In this document: positions 7,954 through 16,004 of the stretch, piece by piece
Layout of the letters: each line of letters starts with the position of its first letter
How positions within the stretch are numbered: the first letter of the stretch is position 1
DNA from: DAOUJI01 sp965224415
GTDB taxonomy: Bacteria > Chloroflexota > Dehalococcoidia > Lucifugimonadales > JAGWBF01
Assembly: GCA_965224415.1 (NCBI GenBank)
Contig: CBDCZB010000001.1
Coordinates: 186,001 to 250,000 of the forward strand
DNA: 64,000 bases
Reading direction: 5' to 3'
Program-made: the position numbers and the translations under genes
The notes under the pieces: generated by a model
Seen by the model: only the letters and a program-made list of their open reading frames with translations
Databases searched by the model: none
Told to the model about the DNA's origin: nothing

Positions 7954-8895
7954 ATGAACATTGGCTTTATTGGCACAGGCAACATGGGATTCGGCATGGC
8001 CAACAACGTGCTCAAGGCTGGGTACAAGCTGACAGTCCACGACATCGCCCGGGAAAGGGCCATTCCGTTGCTGGAAGCGGGGGCCGACTGGGCGGACAAC
8101 CCAAAGCAAGTGGCTGAGGCCAGCGACATAACCTTCACATCCCTTCCCGGCCCCAGGGAGATGGAAGCGGTCACCCTGGGAGAGGACGGCATTCTGGAGG
8201 GTTCCAAACCTGGCAGTGTGTTCATCGACATGACCTCCAACTCGCCCACCGTGGTGCGGCGCATATGCCAGGTGTTCGCCGAGGCGGGAGTCCACATGCT
8301 GGACGCGCCGGTGAGCGGAGGGGTCAAGGGCGCCCGTTCAGGCAGGCTTGCCGTGATGACGGGAGGAGACGAAGAAGTCTACAACCGAGTAAAGCCCGTA
8401 TTGGACGCTATAGGCGACAACGTGGTCTACTGCGGCGCGATTGGCTCTGGCTCGATATGTAAGCTCATGCACAACTGCGTTTCCATCACCACCACGCAGC
8501 TATTGAGCGAGGTCTTCACGCTGGGAATAAAGGCGGGTGTAGATCTGAAACCATTGTGGGAGACCATACGGCGCGGCTCGTTCGGCCATGCCAACCGTAT
8601 CCACCAGCTTCCGGAGAGTTGGTTCTCCGGAGAGTTCGAGCCGGACCTGGAAAAGGGGTACTTCGCCATAGGGCTTTCTCGCAAGGACGTTGGGCTGGCC
8701 ACAGAACTTGGCCGGGAGTACAACGTGCCTATGCCTCTTTCCAACGTCGCCGAGCAGGAGTTGATGGTCGCAATGGAGCGGGGATGGGGCGACGCCCCAT
8801 CGGGCAAGGTGCACCTGCTTCAAGAAGAAAAGGCGGGCGTCGAGGTGCGGGGAGACTTCCCCATAGGAAAGACCCAGCTGATTATCGAGGAGTAG
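7954..8895 (+). CDS. NAD(P)-dependent 3-hydroxyisobutyrate dehydrogenase-like protein
   Basis: A 313-residue beta-hydroxyacid dehydrogenase. The N-terminal Rossmann motif is IGFIGTGNMGFGMA (GxGxMG at residues 7-12). The substrate-binding signature is DAPVSGGVKGARSGRLAVM (residues 117-135), and the catalytic Lys170 lies in SICKLMHNCVS with Asn174 following. An AGGAGG site precedes the ATG. The next gene, an SDR, starts 4 bp downstream, so the two are cotranscribed. The family oxidises 3-hydroxyisobutyrate, tartronate semialdehyde and related short hydroxy acids; which one applies here cannot be told. Confidence 0.87.
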   Translation: MNIGFIGTGNMGFGMANNVLKAGYKLTVHDIARERAIPLLEAGADWADNPKQVAEASDITFTSLPGPREMEAVTLGEDGILEGSKPGSVFIDMTSNSPTVVRRICQVFAEAGVHMLDAPVSGGVKGARSGRLAVMTGGDEEVYNRVKPVLDAIGDNVVYCGAIGSGSICKLMHNCVSITTTQLLSEVFTLGIKAGVDLKPLWETIRRGSFGHANRIHQLPESWFSGEFEPDLEKGYFAIGLSRKDVGLATELGREYNVPMPLSNVAEQELMVAMERGWGDAPSGKVHLLQEEKAGVEVRGDFPIGKTQLIIEE

Positions 8896-8899
8896 AAGC

Positions 8900-9694
8900 A
8901 TGGACCTGGAGCTTACCGGGAGAGCCGCCATCGTCACCGGCGGCAGCGTGGGCATCGGAAAAGCGGTGGCTTTGGAGTTGGCCCGGGAGGGCGTTGACGT
9001 GGCTATATGCGCCCGAGGCCAGGAGCGGCTGGACGCAGCCGCCGAAGAAATCTCCAACGAGACGGGACGCCGGGTCATAGGCGTCCAAGCCGACGTGACC
9101 GACCAGGCCTCCGTGAAGAACCTGGCCAAGGCCGCCCACGACGCCTTTGGACGAATCGACATACTGGTGAACAACGCTGCCTTCCCTGGAGGGCTGGTTC
9201 GCGGTTCGCTGGAAGACGCCGATGAAGGTCCCCTCCTCGACGACATCAACACCAAGGTGATGGGGTACTTCCGGTGCGCCAAGGCGGCGGCGCCCTACAT
9301 GAAACAACAAAGATGGGGTCGCATCATCAACATTGGCGGGCTCTCAGGACGACGCTCCCACGTCATCAGCGGGCTCCGAAACGCCGCAGTCGCCCATATG
9401 GCCAAGTCCCTGTCGGACGATTTGGGACCCTATGGCATCACCGTGAATCTGATTCATCCCGGAGCAACGTGGACGGAACGCAGCGGTCCCATGTACGAGG
9501 AGCAGGCCCGGAGAGAAGGGGTCACGGTTGACGAGGTGACCTCCCGGGTCGCGTCGGACATAGCGATTCGACGAATCGTCGACGCCAGGGAAGTTGGGTA
9601 CGTGGTGGCGTTCCTTTGTTCTCCTAAGGCCGAGTGCATCACCGGCGAGATATTCGCCGTCGGCGGCGGAGCGGACCGGGCCGTCTTCATGTAG
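8900..9694 (+). CDS. SDR family protein lacking the Tyr-x3-Lys catalytic pair
   Basis: A 264-residue SDR fold protein. The cofactor loop TGGSVGIG (13-20), CARG after beta-2 (suggesting NADP), DV at 65-66 and NNAA (91-94) are all present. Around the active site the sequence is GGLSGRRSHVISGLRNAAVA. Aligning the AAV helix with typical SDRs puts Ser at 157 and Asn at 161 where Tyr and Lys are expected. The C-terminus (CITGEIFAVGGG) is normal. It therefore either uses another catalytic residue or binds the cofactor without classical chemistry. It is cotranscribed with the dehydrogenase 4 bp upstream. Confidence 0.85.
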   Translation: MDLELTGRAAIVTGGSVGIGKAVALELAREGVDVAICARGQERLDAAAEEISNETGRRVIGVQADVTDQASVKNLAKAAHDAFGRIDILVNNAAFPGGLVRGSLEDADEGPLLDDINTKVMGYFRCAKAAAPYMKQQRWGRIINIGGLSGRRSHVISGLRNAAVAHMAKSLSDDLGPYGITVNLIHPGATWTERSGPMYEEQARREGVTVDEVTSRVASDIAIRRIVDAREVGYVVAFLCSPKAECITGEIFAVGGGADRAVFM

Positions 9695-9724
9695 CCGCGC
9701 CTTGGAAGGCGCCTCAGGCGGCTA
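9692..9724. terminator. Bidirectional hairpin spanning both stop codons of convergent genes
   Basis: Outer arms TAGCCGC (9692-9698) and GCGGCTA (9718-9724) enclose inner arms GCGCCTT (9697-9703) and AAGGCGC (9706-9712). The hairpin includes the TAG stop of the SDR gene and the stop of the NIPSNAP gene. It probably stops transcription from both directions, although no clear U-tract follows. Confidence 0.6.
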
Positions 9725-10010
9725 CTTCGTCGATTACCTTCACTTCCATCTTGGCGATGTGGCTTGTGGGCAGGTCGCCAAGGGTTTTGCGTTCGTCAGT
9801 GGCAAAGTATTCCTGCTCCTTGGCGGGAATATCCTCGGCGCTGTTGAACCGTCGCACCCAGATGAACTCAGTGCGGTCTGCGTTTACCCAAGTAGCCACC
9901 ACCGGAACGCCGATTTTGTCGTGAATGGCTCGTATATGTCCGTTGAACAGGTCTATCCAGGAGTCCATCATTCCTCTGTTGATGGTGTACGTGCGCAGTT
10001 GATAGGCCAT
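9714..10010 (-). CDS. NIPSNAP family protein
   Basis: A 98-residue ferredoxin-like/dimeric alpha-beta barrel protein of the NIPSNAP family. The N-terminal MAYQLRTYTINRGMMDSWID and the central VVATWVNADRTEFIWVRRF match the family pattern (YELRxYxxxxG, then WxxxxxxNxxxxxW). Bacterial NIPSNAP proteins are often encoded beside catabolic oxidoreductases, but their biochemical role is not settled. The ATG at 10008-10010 has GGAGAG upstream, and a promoter is visible about 40 bp further up. The 3' end is convergent with, and shares a hairpin with, the preceding SDR gene. Confidence 0.8.
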   Translation of the reverse strand: MAYQLRTYTINRGMMDSWIDLFNGHIRAIHDKIGVPVVATWVNADRTEFIWVRRFNSAEDIPAKEQEYFATDERKTLGDLPTSHIAKMEVKVIDEVAA

Positions 10011-10049
10011 TGGCGCTCTCCTTTCCGGGTGTTTCGCCGTAATGGTTGC

Positions 10050-10077
10050 ATATTAGCTGGGAGTTTGCCACTGTCCA
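10050..10077 (-). promoter_or_regulatory. sigma70-like promoter for the NIPSNAP gene
   Basis: Read on the minus strand: TGGACA (10077-10072), 16-bp spacer, TAATAT (10055-10050). The predicted transcript starts near 10043, about 33 nt before the ATG. Confidence 0.5.
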
Positions 10078-10158
10078 GGCCGGCTCCTGGTCTACCTCTC
10101 TGACGGAAGGGCCTCGGTATAACGTAGATAATTCGTCTATACCCGTAACCAATTCGCG

Positions 10159-10188
10159 TTGACATCAACGCTGCCGTATCGCTAGCAT
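10159..10188 (+). promoter_or_regulatory. sigma70-like promoter for the cadherin-domain gene
   Basis: A perfect TTGACA (10159-10164), 18-bp spacer, then TAGCAT (10183-10188). The predicted start near 10195 leaves a leader of roughly 78 nt before the TTG start at 10273. Confidence 0.5.
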
Positions 10189-10272
10189 TATGGTGTCTTA
10201 CAGTATGGGAAGACGGGGTGGGTGTGATGTGCCCGGCCCGAAACCTTAGGATGATGAGCCGGGGTTGACGAA

Positions 10273-11472
10273 TTGACAAACACTGGCAGCTACAGCCAAC
10301 GCGTCCTGTTTATGGTTCTCGCCGTTGGCGCCGTATTGGGATTGCTAATAGCCGGGGCTTTCTGGGGCCGAGGGAACAGCGTATTCGCTCAGGGAACGGC
10401 CGGTTCGCTCGCATTCGACGAGGGCGCATCTACCTCTCGATATATAGACGAGAACAGCCCGGAAGGTATATTGGTGGGCAGCCCGGTGATGGCGACAGAC
10501 CCCGATCCCAACGGGGGATCTCTGACGTATTCACTGTCCGGTTTGGACGCCGACCAGTTCCACATAAACTCATCCACCGGTCAGATAAGTGTGGGAGTCA
10601 ACGGGGCGCTCGACCATGAGTCGGATCGAAACCCCTATATGGTCGTGGTGGAGGTTACTAACGCCAAAGGGGCCACGGCTCATATAGAAGTGTTGATAGA
10701 CATTGGCGACATCAACGAGGCGCCCACGGTGCTGTTGTCGGACGACGGTGTGGCCAGGATCGGAGTTCTACTGACAGCCATCGTGTTCGATCCCGACGGA
10801 GGCGTTGTGGCTGCACGTTGGCAGTGGCAGCGGTTCAGCGACGGGGTTACGTGGACTGACATAGATGGAGCGACCTCCTCGGGCTACGTCCCGAAGCCAG
10901 AAGACTTGGGGGTTCTGTTGCGGGCCAACGCAATCTATATCGACAACGCCGGCGGTGGAATAGCGGAGGGAGATGCTTCCTCTCCAGTAGTACCCGCGCC
11001 CCCGGCGCCCACTCCGACTCCTACTCCACAGCCTACGCTGGCTCCTCCACCAACACCGGAGCCCACGCCTGTGCCGACGGCTATACTTGCGCCCACTCCC
11101 ACTACGGTTCCTACTCCAACTCCTCAGCCTACGACCACGCCACGTTCGTCGGTTCCTTCACCAACGCCCACTCCGACACCTGTTCCAACGACCACACCCG
11201 AACCGGCGCCCACGGCGACGCCGAAACCTGCTCCCACTGCTGCGCCGGAGCCGACATACACTCCTGAGCCGACTGCTGCGCCCACCCCAGTGCCGACCCC
11301 GACCGCGGCTCGCACGCCGTCTCGAGTGCCTCCTCCCGAACCGGAGGAAGAAGAGGATTCCGGGTTGCCGCTGTGGCCGTTCATAGTCCTCGCTGTCGTC
11401 GGGGGACTCTTGATAGTAGGCGGTGGAACGATTTACATAATTCGCAGACGAAGGGACATTGCAGGGTTGTAG
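10273..11472 (+). CDS. Cadherin-domain surface protein with Pro/Thr-rich stalk and C-terminal membrane anchor
   Basis: A 399-residue predicted extracellular protein. Residues about 11-30 (VLFMVLAVGAVLGLLIAGAF) form a signal peptide or anchor, and FAQ is a likely cleavage site. A cadherin-like module follows (YIDENSPEGILVGSPVMATD, SLSGLDADQFHINSSTGQI, then LIDIGDINEAP) at about 50-160. Next come an Ig-like stretch (WQWQRFSDG) to about 235 and a low-complexity PTP-repeat stalk of roughly 120 residues. The end is EPEEEED, a transmembrane helix (LPLWPFIVLAVVGGLLIVGG) and an RRRR tail, which is sortase-like in layout but has no LPxTG. The start is TTG; an ATG at codon 14 is an alternative. It is probably an adhesin or envelope protein. 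Confidence 0.8.
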   Translation: MTNTGSYSQRVLFMVLAVGAVLGLLIAGAFWGRGNSVFAQGTAGSLAFDEGASTSRYIDENSPEGILVGSPVMATDPDPNGGSLTYSLSGLDADQFHINSSTGQISVGVNGALDHESDRNPYMVVVEVTNAKGATAHIEVLIDIGDINEAPTVLLSDDGVARIGVLLTAIVFDPDGGVVAARWQWQRFSDGVTWTDIDGATSSGYVPKPEDLGVLLRANAIYIDNAGGGIAEGDASSPVVPAPPAPTPTPTPQPTLAPPPTPEPTPVPTAILAPTPTTVPTPTPQPTTTPRSSVPSPTPTPTPVPTTTPEPAPTATPKPAPTAAPEPTYTPEPTAAPTPVPTPTAARTPSRVPPPEPEEEEDSGLPLWPFIVLAVVGGLLIVGGGTIYIIRRRRDIAGL

Positions 11473-11518
11473 GCATCTCTTCGTGACACAGAGGCGGAGC
11501 TGCTAATTAAGGACGAAG

Positions 11519-11543
11519 CGGGGGCGATTCTGAATCGCCCCCG
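11519..11543. terminator. Hairpin terminator shared by cadherin gene and tRNA unit
   Basis: An 11-bp perfect stem, CGGGGGCGATT (11519-11529) with AATCGCCCCCG (11533-11543), and a CTG loop. A TTGCTATTTCG tract follows on the plus side. It lies between the convergent cadherin-domain gene and the tRNA pair and can serve both. Confidence 0.75.
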
Positions 11544-11605
11544 TTGCTATTTCGAAGCAAAGTGAGGCAATTGGAATCCCAAGAACTTGAGAGTGTTTGG
11601 GAGTA

Positions 11606-11681
11606 TGGCGCGCCCGGCAGGACTCGAACCCGCAACCTCTGGGTCCGAAGCCCAGCGCTCTATCCATTGAGCTACAGGCGC
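11606..11681 (-). tRNA. tRNA-Arg (anticodon TCG)
   Basis: Read on the minus strand this folds as a complete 76-nt cloverleaf. The acceptor GCGCCTG pairs with CGGGCGC. The D-stem is GCTC/GAGC. The anticodon arm is CTGGG-CTTCGGA-CCCAG with anticodon TCG, which reads CGA. The T-arm contains GGTTCGAGTCC, and an encoded CCA end is present. It follows tRNA-His by 22 bp and is probably cotranscribed with it. Confidence 0.93.
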
Positions 11682-11703
11682 AGTAAGGCGTGGTCACCCA
11701 AGT

Positions 11704-11781
11704 TGGGGTGAGCGATGGGATTCGAACCCACGATCTCCTGAGCCACAGTCAGGCGCCTTAGGCCTCTTGGCTACGCTCACC
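11704..11781 (-). tRNA. tRNA-His (anticodon GTG)
   Basis: The minus strand gives the acceptor GTGAGCG/CGCTCAC, the anticodon arm CCTGA-CTGTGGC-TCAGG with anticodon GTG (codon CAC), a T-arm GGGTTCGAATCCC and an encoded CCA. The extra G(-1) at 11781 opposite C73, the hallmark identity element of tRNA-His, is encoded in the DNA. A clear promoter sits 15 bp upstream. Confidence 0.95.
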
Positions 11782-11796
11782 ACGCACAACCAAGAC

Positions 11797-11825
11797 AGTC
11801 TAAGGAATAGGGAGAGCCTAGTCAA
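11797..11825 (-). promoter_or_regulatory. sigma70-like promoter for the tRNA-His/tRNA-Arg unit
   Basis: Minus strand: TTGACT (11825-11820), 17-bp spacer, TAGACT (11802-11797). The predicted start is about 10 nt before the tRNA-His 5' end. The -35 element lies only a few bases from the pepA stop codon. Confidence 0.65.
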
Positions 11826-11828
11826 CAA

Positions 11829-13337
11829 CTAGTCGTCGTCGGCCAGGCTCATTGCCAGGTTCACCAGAGTCCTGGTGGGCACTCCCGTTCCACCCCGTAC
11901 CAGATAGCCTTTCTCGCTCTTAGAGAGGTAGGTGCCTGCTATGTCAAGATGCGCCCAGGGAGTGTCATCCACGAACTCGGAAAGGAACTGGGCCGCTGAT
12001 ATGGACCCGGCGGGTCTGCCGCCTGAGTTCTTGACGTCGGCCACATTGCTCTTGATCTCTTCCTTGTAATCGTCGTACATGGGCAGTTGCCACATGCGCT
12101 CGCCGGAGTCGTTTCCGACAGAGATGACCTGGTCTGCCAACTCCTGGTTGTTGCCCATCAGTCCGCTGGCTGCGTGGCCCAGCGCCACCACCATTGCCCC
12201 GGTGAGAGTGGCGATGTCGACAATGCGAGTGACTCCCTGCTGACGGGCGTAGTAGAGGGCGTCGGCCAGCACCAGTCTTCCTTCGGCGTCGGTGTTGATT
12301 ATCTCGATGGTCTTGCCGCTCATGCTCCTCACTACGTCGCCCGGCCGCTGTGCATTCCCACCGGGCATGTTCTCTGTGGCGCCTATGATGCCCGTGACGT
12401 TGATTCGAGGCTTTAGCTGTGCGATGGCCTTCATGGATGCGATGACTGAAGCTCCGCCTGCCATGTCGCCCTTCATGTCTTCCATGCCTGCCGGGGGCTT
12501 GAGGGAGATTCCTCCGGTGTCGAAGGTAATGCCTTTGCCCACTATGCCCAGGTTTTCCTCGCTGTCCGGAGCGCCTTTGTAGCTGAGCATAATGAGCTTG
12601 GGCGGTTGGACACTTCCCCTGGCCACGCCCAGCAGGGCGCCCATCCCTAGCTCCTCCATCTGGTCCTTCTCCAGGACCTTCACCTCCAGGCCCTGCTCCG
12701 CGGCCATCTGGGAGGCGATTTCGGCCATGCGGGTGGGAGTCATTACGTTGGGGGGTTCGTTCACCATGTCCCTTGCCAAAAGGACTGCCTCGGCCAGGAT
12801 TCGGCCCTTCTCTATTCCCTTCCTTAGCAGAGATGCGTTCTTGGCGGTCTTCTCGACTATCTGCAACTCTGTGAGCTCGGACCTGTCTTCCTCGCCTCTA
12901 GTTAGGTAGGTCTTGAATCTGTACAGGCCAAGGATCGCCCCTTCTCCGATGGCTTGGCCGCATTCTGCCGGGTCCAGCCCGCCTATTCCGGCCCCGTGGG
13001 CGATGGTGGCCGCCTTGGCCACACCAAGGTTCCTAAGGTAGCGGGATGACGCGGCGGTGACTTCCCGGACGGAGTTAGTGGTGAAGGACTCCCGTTTTCC
13101 TAGCCCGAGCACAATGACTCGGGCCGCGGGGATCTTCCCAAAGGTGTGAATCAGGGTCGTCTCACCCTTCTTGCCTTTGATTTCGCCGTCTTTGATGAGC
13201 TGGCTGATGGCGCCGTCGAGGGCCTTGTCTATGGCTCCCGTGGCGCCTCCGGGTTTCTTAACCCCGTCGAACAGATTCACCACAAGAGCTGGAGTCTTAA
13301 TGCTGGCTACGTCGTTGCGGACTACTCTGATTTTCAT
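11829..13337 (-). CDS. pepA: Leucyl aminopeptidase (M17)
   Basis: A 502-residue cytosolic aminopeptidase that releases N-terminal residues from peptides with two bound metal ions. The C-terminal catalytic domain shows GKGITFDTGGISLKP (metal and catalytic Lys region), DMKGDMAGGASV and the signature NTDAEGRLVLADAL. The N-terminal domain has the usual VIVLGLGKRE segment. The frame is open beyond the start, but MKIRVVRNDV follows a strong GGAGGAGA site, so the ATG at 13335-13337 is preferred. The P-loop kinase gene lies 62 bp upstream on the same strand and may be cotranscribed. Length is normal for the family. Confidence 0.93.
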   Translation of the reverse strand: MKIRVVRNDVASIKTPALVVNLFDGVKKPGGATGAIDKALDGAISQLIKDGEIKGKKGETTLIHTFGKIPAARVIVLGLGKRESFTTNSVREVTAASSRYLRNLGVAKAATIAHGAGIGGLDPAECGQAIGEGAILGLYRFKTYLTRGEEDRSELTELQIVEKTAKNASLLRKGIEKGRILAEAVLLARDMVNEPPNVMTPTRMAEIASQMAAEQGLEVKVLEKDQMEELGMGALLGVARGSVQPPKLIMLSYKGAPDSEENLGIVGKGITFDTGGISLKPPAGMEDMKGDMAGGASVIASMKAIAQLKPRINVTGIIGATENMPGGNAQRPGDVVRSMSGKTIEIINTDAEGRLVLADALYYARQQGVTRIVDIATLTGAMVVALGHAASGLMGNNQELADQVISVGNDSGERMWQLPMYDDYKEEIKSNVADVKNSGGRPAGSISAAQFLSEFVDDTPWAHLDIAGTYLSKSEKGYLVRGGTGVPTRTLVNLAMSLADDD

Positions 13338-13399
13338 TTTGTCTCCTCCGCCGGCTAGGCCGGTTAAATTTTTACGCCGCGGCTCCGGGAACGGGGTCT

Positions 13400-14047
13400 C
13401 TATGGTGAATGTGCCGGGCCCGTTGTGGCATGGTCGGGGAAAGCCATGTCGCGGGCTAACTTGGCTAATGCCCACCCAACGTCCTCGGACGTGTCGACCG
13501 TCAGGTGAGGCCGCAGTATGGGCTCAGCCGTAGGGGCCATTCGCCTGTAGACCCGCCAGTCGGCCGCAGAGGCTTCCTGGGGGTCCGGGTGTAACGCACG
13601 GCGCTCCAGGCGTTCCCGTATGACTTCCCGAGGCGCCTCGACACACACCAGGAACAACCGGGCGTCCGCTCTTTCCGCCAATCCGTACAGCTCGGTACGG
13701 TTGGACTCTCTGAGGTTGGTGGCGTCAATTAAAACCGAGATTCCATCCAGCAGCAATTCATAGGCCAGCTGATGAATCGCGCCGAAAAGTCGGCGGCTGT
13801 CGTTGGCGGAATAGGAGGGCTGGGTGAACAGCGCTTTTCGCAGCGCGTCGCTCTCCAGCGTCGCCAGGGGGACTCGGGCCGCAAGGTTGCGGGCAAAGGT
13901 TGTCTTTCCAGACCCTGGCAACCCGGAAAGGACCGCCATGCACGGCTTGTCTACGGGGGGTGGAAGGCGAAGAATTTCCCGTCTGAGACACGCCACGTCC
14001 GTTTCCAGTGATGGGGTTGCAACGACGTGGCTAGTGTAGTTGGGCAT
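13400..14047 (-). CDS. P-loop AAA/zeta-toxin-like ATP-binding kinase
   Basis: A 215-residue protein with a Walker A GLPGSGKT (42-49), an ESDALRKALF segment after it, a Walker B-like SVLIDATN, and an arginine-rich lid (REVIRERLERRALHPDP). This pattern is typical of small ATP-dependent kinases related to chloramphenicol phosphotransferase, gluconate kinase and the zeta-type AAA_33 family. The substrate is unknown, and no antitoxin gene is adjacent, so a toxin role is unlikely. A promoter lies 37 bp upstream of the ATG. The segment just before the ATG has no good Shine-Dalgarno. Confidence 0.75.
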   Translation of the reverse strand: MPNYTSHVVATPSLETDVACLRREILRLPPPVDKPCMAVLSGLPGSGKTTFARNLAARVPLATLESDALRKALFTQPSYSANDSRRLFGAIHQLAYELLLDGISVLIDATNLRESNRTELYGLAERADARLFLVCVEAPREVIRERLERRALHPDPQEASAADWRVYRRMAPTAEPILRPHLTVDTSEDVGWALAKLARDMAFPDHATTGPAHSP

Positions 14048-14083
14048 AGGAGGGTGAGGCTTTCCAATGGAGTGATTGGTGAA

Positions 14084-14112
14084 ATTATAGGATGAACCGG
14101 ACTTCAGGTCTA
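14084..14112 (-). promoter_or_regulatory. sigma70-like promoter for the P-loop kinase gene
   Basis: Minus strand: TAGACC (14112-14107), 17-bp spacer, TATAAT (14089-14084). It sits immediately after the end of the degV-like gene, so the kinase (and perhaps pepA) is a separate transcription unit. Confidence 0.6.
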
Positions 14113-14115
14113 GGC

Positions 14116-14985
14116 TTAGGTTTCATCGGTATAGAACGCAATCCCCATCAGACCTGGTCCCAGGTGAGCCCCCATGACGGGTGTGAACTCGCTAGTGAAC
14201 AGCTCGAGGCAGTCGAATTCCCGGTCTATTCTTTCCAAAAGCGTCGAGGCGTCCTGTGCCGAATGGGCGTGCATGACGTTGACGTGGACGGGCTTTGATC
14301 CAACTCTTGTACCCATGACGGCCACCATACGGTCCATTGCCCTACGGCGACTCCGGGGTCTATCCAGGAGCCTTGCTTCTCCCAACCTCAGCTCCGTCAG
14401 GGGTTTGAACCCCAGAATAGAGCCGGTCCAAGCCGCCACTCGCGGGACACGCCCGCTGCGGCCCAGGTAATAGAGAGTGTCCAGGAAGGCGATGAGGTTC
14501 ACTTTGGGAATAAGTTCTTCCACACCCGCGATCACTTGCCGGATGTCGGCGCCCTGATGGGCGGCTCTGGCTGCGGCGAGGGCTATGAAACCCTCCGCCC
14601 CTGCGGCGGTCCTGCTGTCCATGACCCGTATGTTGACTTCGGGTATCTCGGAGCGGGCGATACGGGCGGCAGACCGTGCGGAGTCATAAGTGGCGCTGAA
14701 GTTCATGGCCAGGGTCAGGCACAGAACGTCCTGTGCCGTCTGGGAGGCTTTCCTGAAAGCCTCTAGGAAGACCGCTGGCCTTGGGGCAGCCGTGGTGGGA
14801 GGGGTTGGGCTGGTCTTAACCAGCCGGTAGAACTCATCGGGATTGATGTCCACCCCGTCCAGGAACGACTGGCCGTCGACGGCGAGCTCGTGAGGGGCTA
14901 TAAAAAGGGGCAGGTTGTCAACCAACTCGCTGGGGATGCAGCTGCAACTGTCAACGACAACGGCTACTGTGTGTTGCTGAACCAA
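14116..14985 (-). CDS. DegV family fatty-acid-binding protein
   Basis: A 289-residue DegV-like protein. The N-terminus VAVVVDSCSCIPSELVDNL matches the family's VTDSTADIP start. Later segments DVLCLTLAMNFSATYDSARSA and VNLIAFLDTLYYLGRSGRVP match the lipid-binding domains. DegV proteins bind fatty acids, and homologues (FakB) deliver them to fatty-acid kinase; no FakA gene is near. The frame is open far upstream through the preceding membrane protein gene. The TTG at 14983-14985 starts exactly where homology begins and overlaps that gene's end by 22 bp, which suggests coupling. Confidence 0.83.
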   Translation of the reverse strand: MVQQHTVAVVVDSCSCIPSELVDNLPLFIAPHELAVDGQSFLDGVDINPDEFYRLVKTSPTPPTTAAPRPAVFLEAFRKASQTAQDVLCLTLAMNFSATYDSARSAARIARSEIPEVNIRVMDSRTAAGAEGFIALAAARAAHQGADIRQVIAGVEELIPKVNLIAFLDTLYYLGRSGRVPRVAAWTGSILGFKPLTELRLGEARLLDRPRSRRRAMDRMVAVMGTRVGSKPVHVNVMHAHSAQDASTLLERIDREFDCLELFTSEFTPVMGAHLGPGLMGIAFYTDET

Positions 14986-15983
14986 TGAGTTACCGCCTCC
15001 CCACTTTCGCCGCTTCTGGCAGGGTTGGCGTTTGCCTCGCTTAGGGCGTCCCGTCGCTTGAGTCTTGACTCCAGGTAGGCGGGGGTGAAGAGGAAGGCAA
15101 TGGAGGCGAGGATGATGAGAATCATAGAGAAGGCGCCGATGCTGACGGGAATGGCGGAGACGGTGAACGTCACTATCAGGGCGGTGGCGATAGTGAGCAG
15201 GCCAATCTTTACTAGCCTGTGCCCCACTTTCATAAATACGCCCGTGGTGACGGCAAGGGCAAGGAATACGAGCGCCCGGTCCGTGTCGGTCGAATGGACT
15301 TGTGGGTTGTCGGTGGACCAGAGTCCTCCCTGCCAGTTGAGGAACAGGAGCCAGGACGTAAGGAAAGGGAAGGGGAGCGCCGTCAACGACGCCAACAGCC
15401 AGTCTTGCCGCACCACTCGCGCGATGACGCGGTGCATTATCCATAAAGAAAAGGGCACGTAGGCTACGAGCAGAATATATATGGGGAAGCTGAAGGGCAG
15501 CGAGCCGGTGGTTACAAATACCCATGCTCCGTATCCGACGGCCGTAAGGGCCAACATCCATGACAGAATAGGCGCCGCCATGGAGTATCCGAGCCAGGAA
15601 TAGGTCCACTTGGGCCTTCCAGACCGCCATGCCTTGAGGGCAATAAAGCTGATCCCGACCAACACCACCGCTAGGAGTATGTACTTGGTCCAGAGATGCA
15701 GAGCGAACAGCGAGGCCAGCAGCAGGTGGGGCAGTGTTGCGATGATGATGTCACGCCAGGAGGCCTTGCTGTGGACGGAATACATCCCCTGGGCGATGGC
15801 CTCTGGCCGGCCCAGGTCCCGCAGGGACCGCTCTCTGGCTTCTTCGTAGGTCAGGCCCTCCTCCTGGAGGTCACGCACCTTGTCGTCGAGGTGGCTTTGG
15901 AGTTCGAGGACGATCTCCTGGTTCACCCCTGGGTCAAGCCTTAGTTTTCTAACGAGAGTCTGCAAGTAGCGAGAGGTGTCCAT
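14964..15983 (-). CDS. Membrane protein with N-terminal permease-prefix (HAAS-like) domain
   Basis: A 339-residue protein. The first 70 residues form a helical soluble domain (SRYLQTLVRKLRLDPGVNQE, SHLDDKVRDLQEEGLTYEEA) with the typical ARERSLRDLGRPEAIAQG motif. This is the permease-prefix/HAAS domain that commonly partners PadR regulators. After that come about eight hydrophobic segments between residues 80 and 305, then a short polar tail. It starts 21 bp after the PadR gene. Such pairs usually respond to envelope or solvent stress, but the function of this membrane part is not known. Confidence 0.75.
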   Translation of the reverse strand: MDTSRYLQTLVRKLRLDPGVNQEIVLELQSHLDDKVRDLQEEGLTYEEARERSLRDLGRPEAIAQGMYSVHSKASWRDIIIATLPHLLLASLFALHLWTKYILLAVVLVGISFIALKAWRSGRPKWTYSWLGYSMAAPILSWMLALTAVGYGAWVFVTTGSLPFSFPIYILLVAYVPFSLWIMHRVIARVVRQDWLLASLTALPFPFLTSWLLFLNWQGGLWSTDNPQVHSTDTDRALVFLALAVTTGVFMKVGHRLVKIGLLTIATALIVTFTVSAIPVSIGAFSMILIILASIAFLFTPAYLESRLKRRDALSEANANPARSGESGEAVTHWFSNTQ

Positions 15984-16004
15984 GAAAGTTCCCCTCGGAC
16001 CGTT

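Noticed and set aside
7294..8295. Minus-strand open frame across metF and the dehydrogenase gene
   Set aside because: Antisense to two well-supported genes and covers their promoter region.
13400..14047. Zeta-type toxin of a toxin-antitoxin pair
   Set aside because: The P-loop kinase fold is similar, but no antitoxin gene is adjacent and it is followed by pepA; a metabolic kinase is the safer reading.
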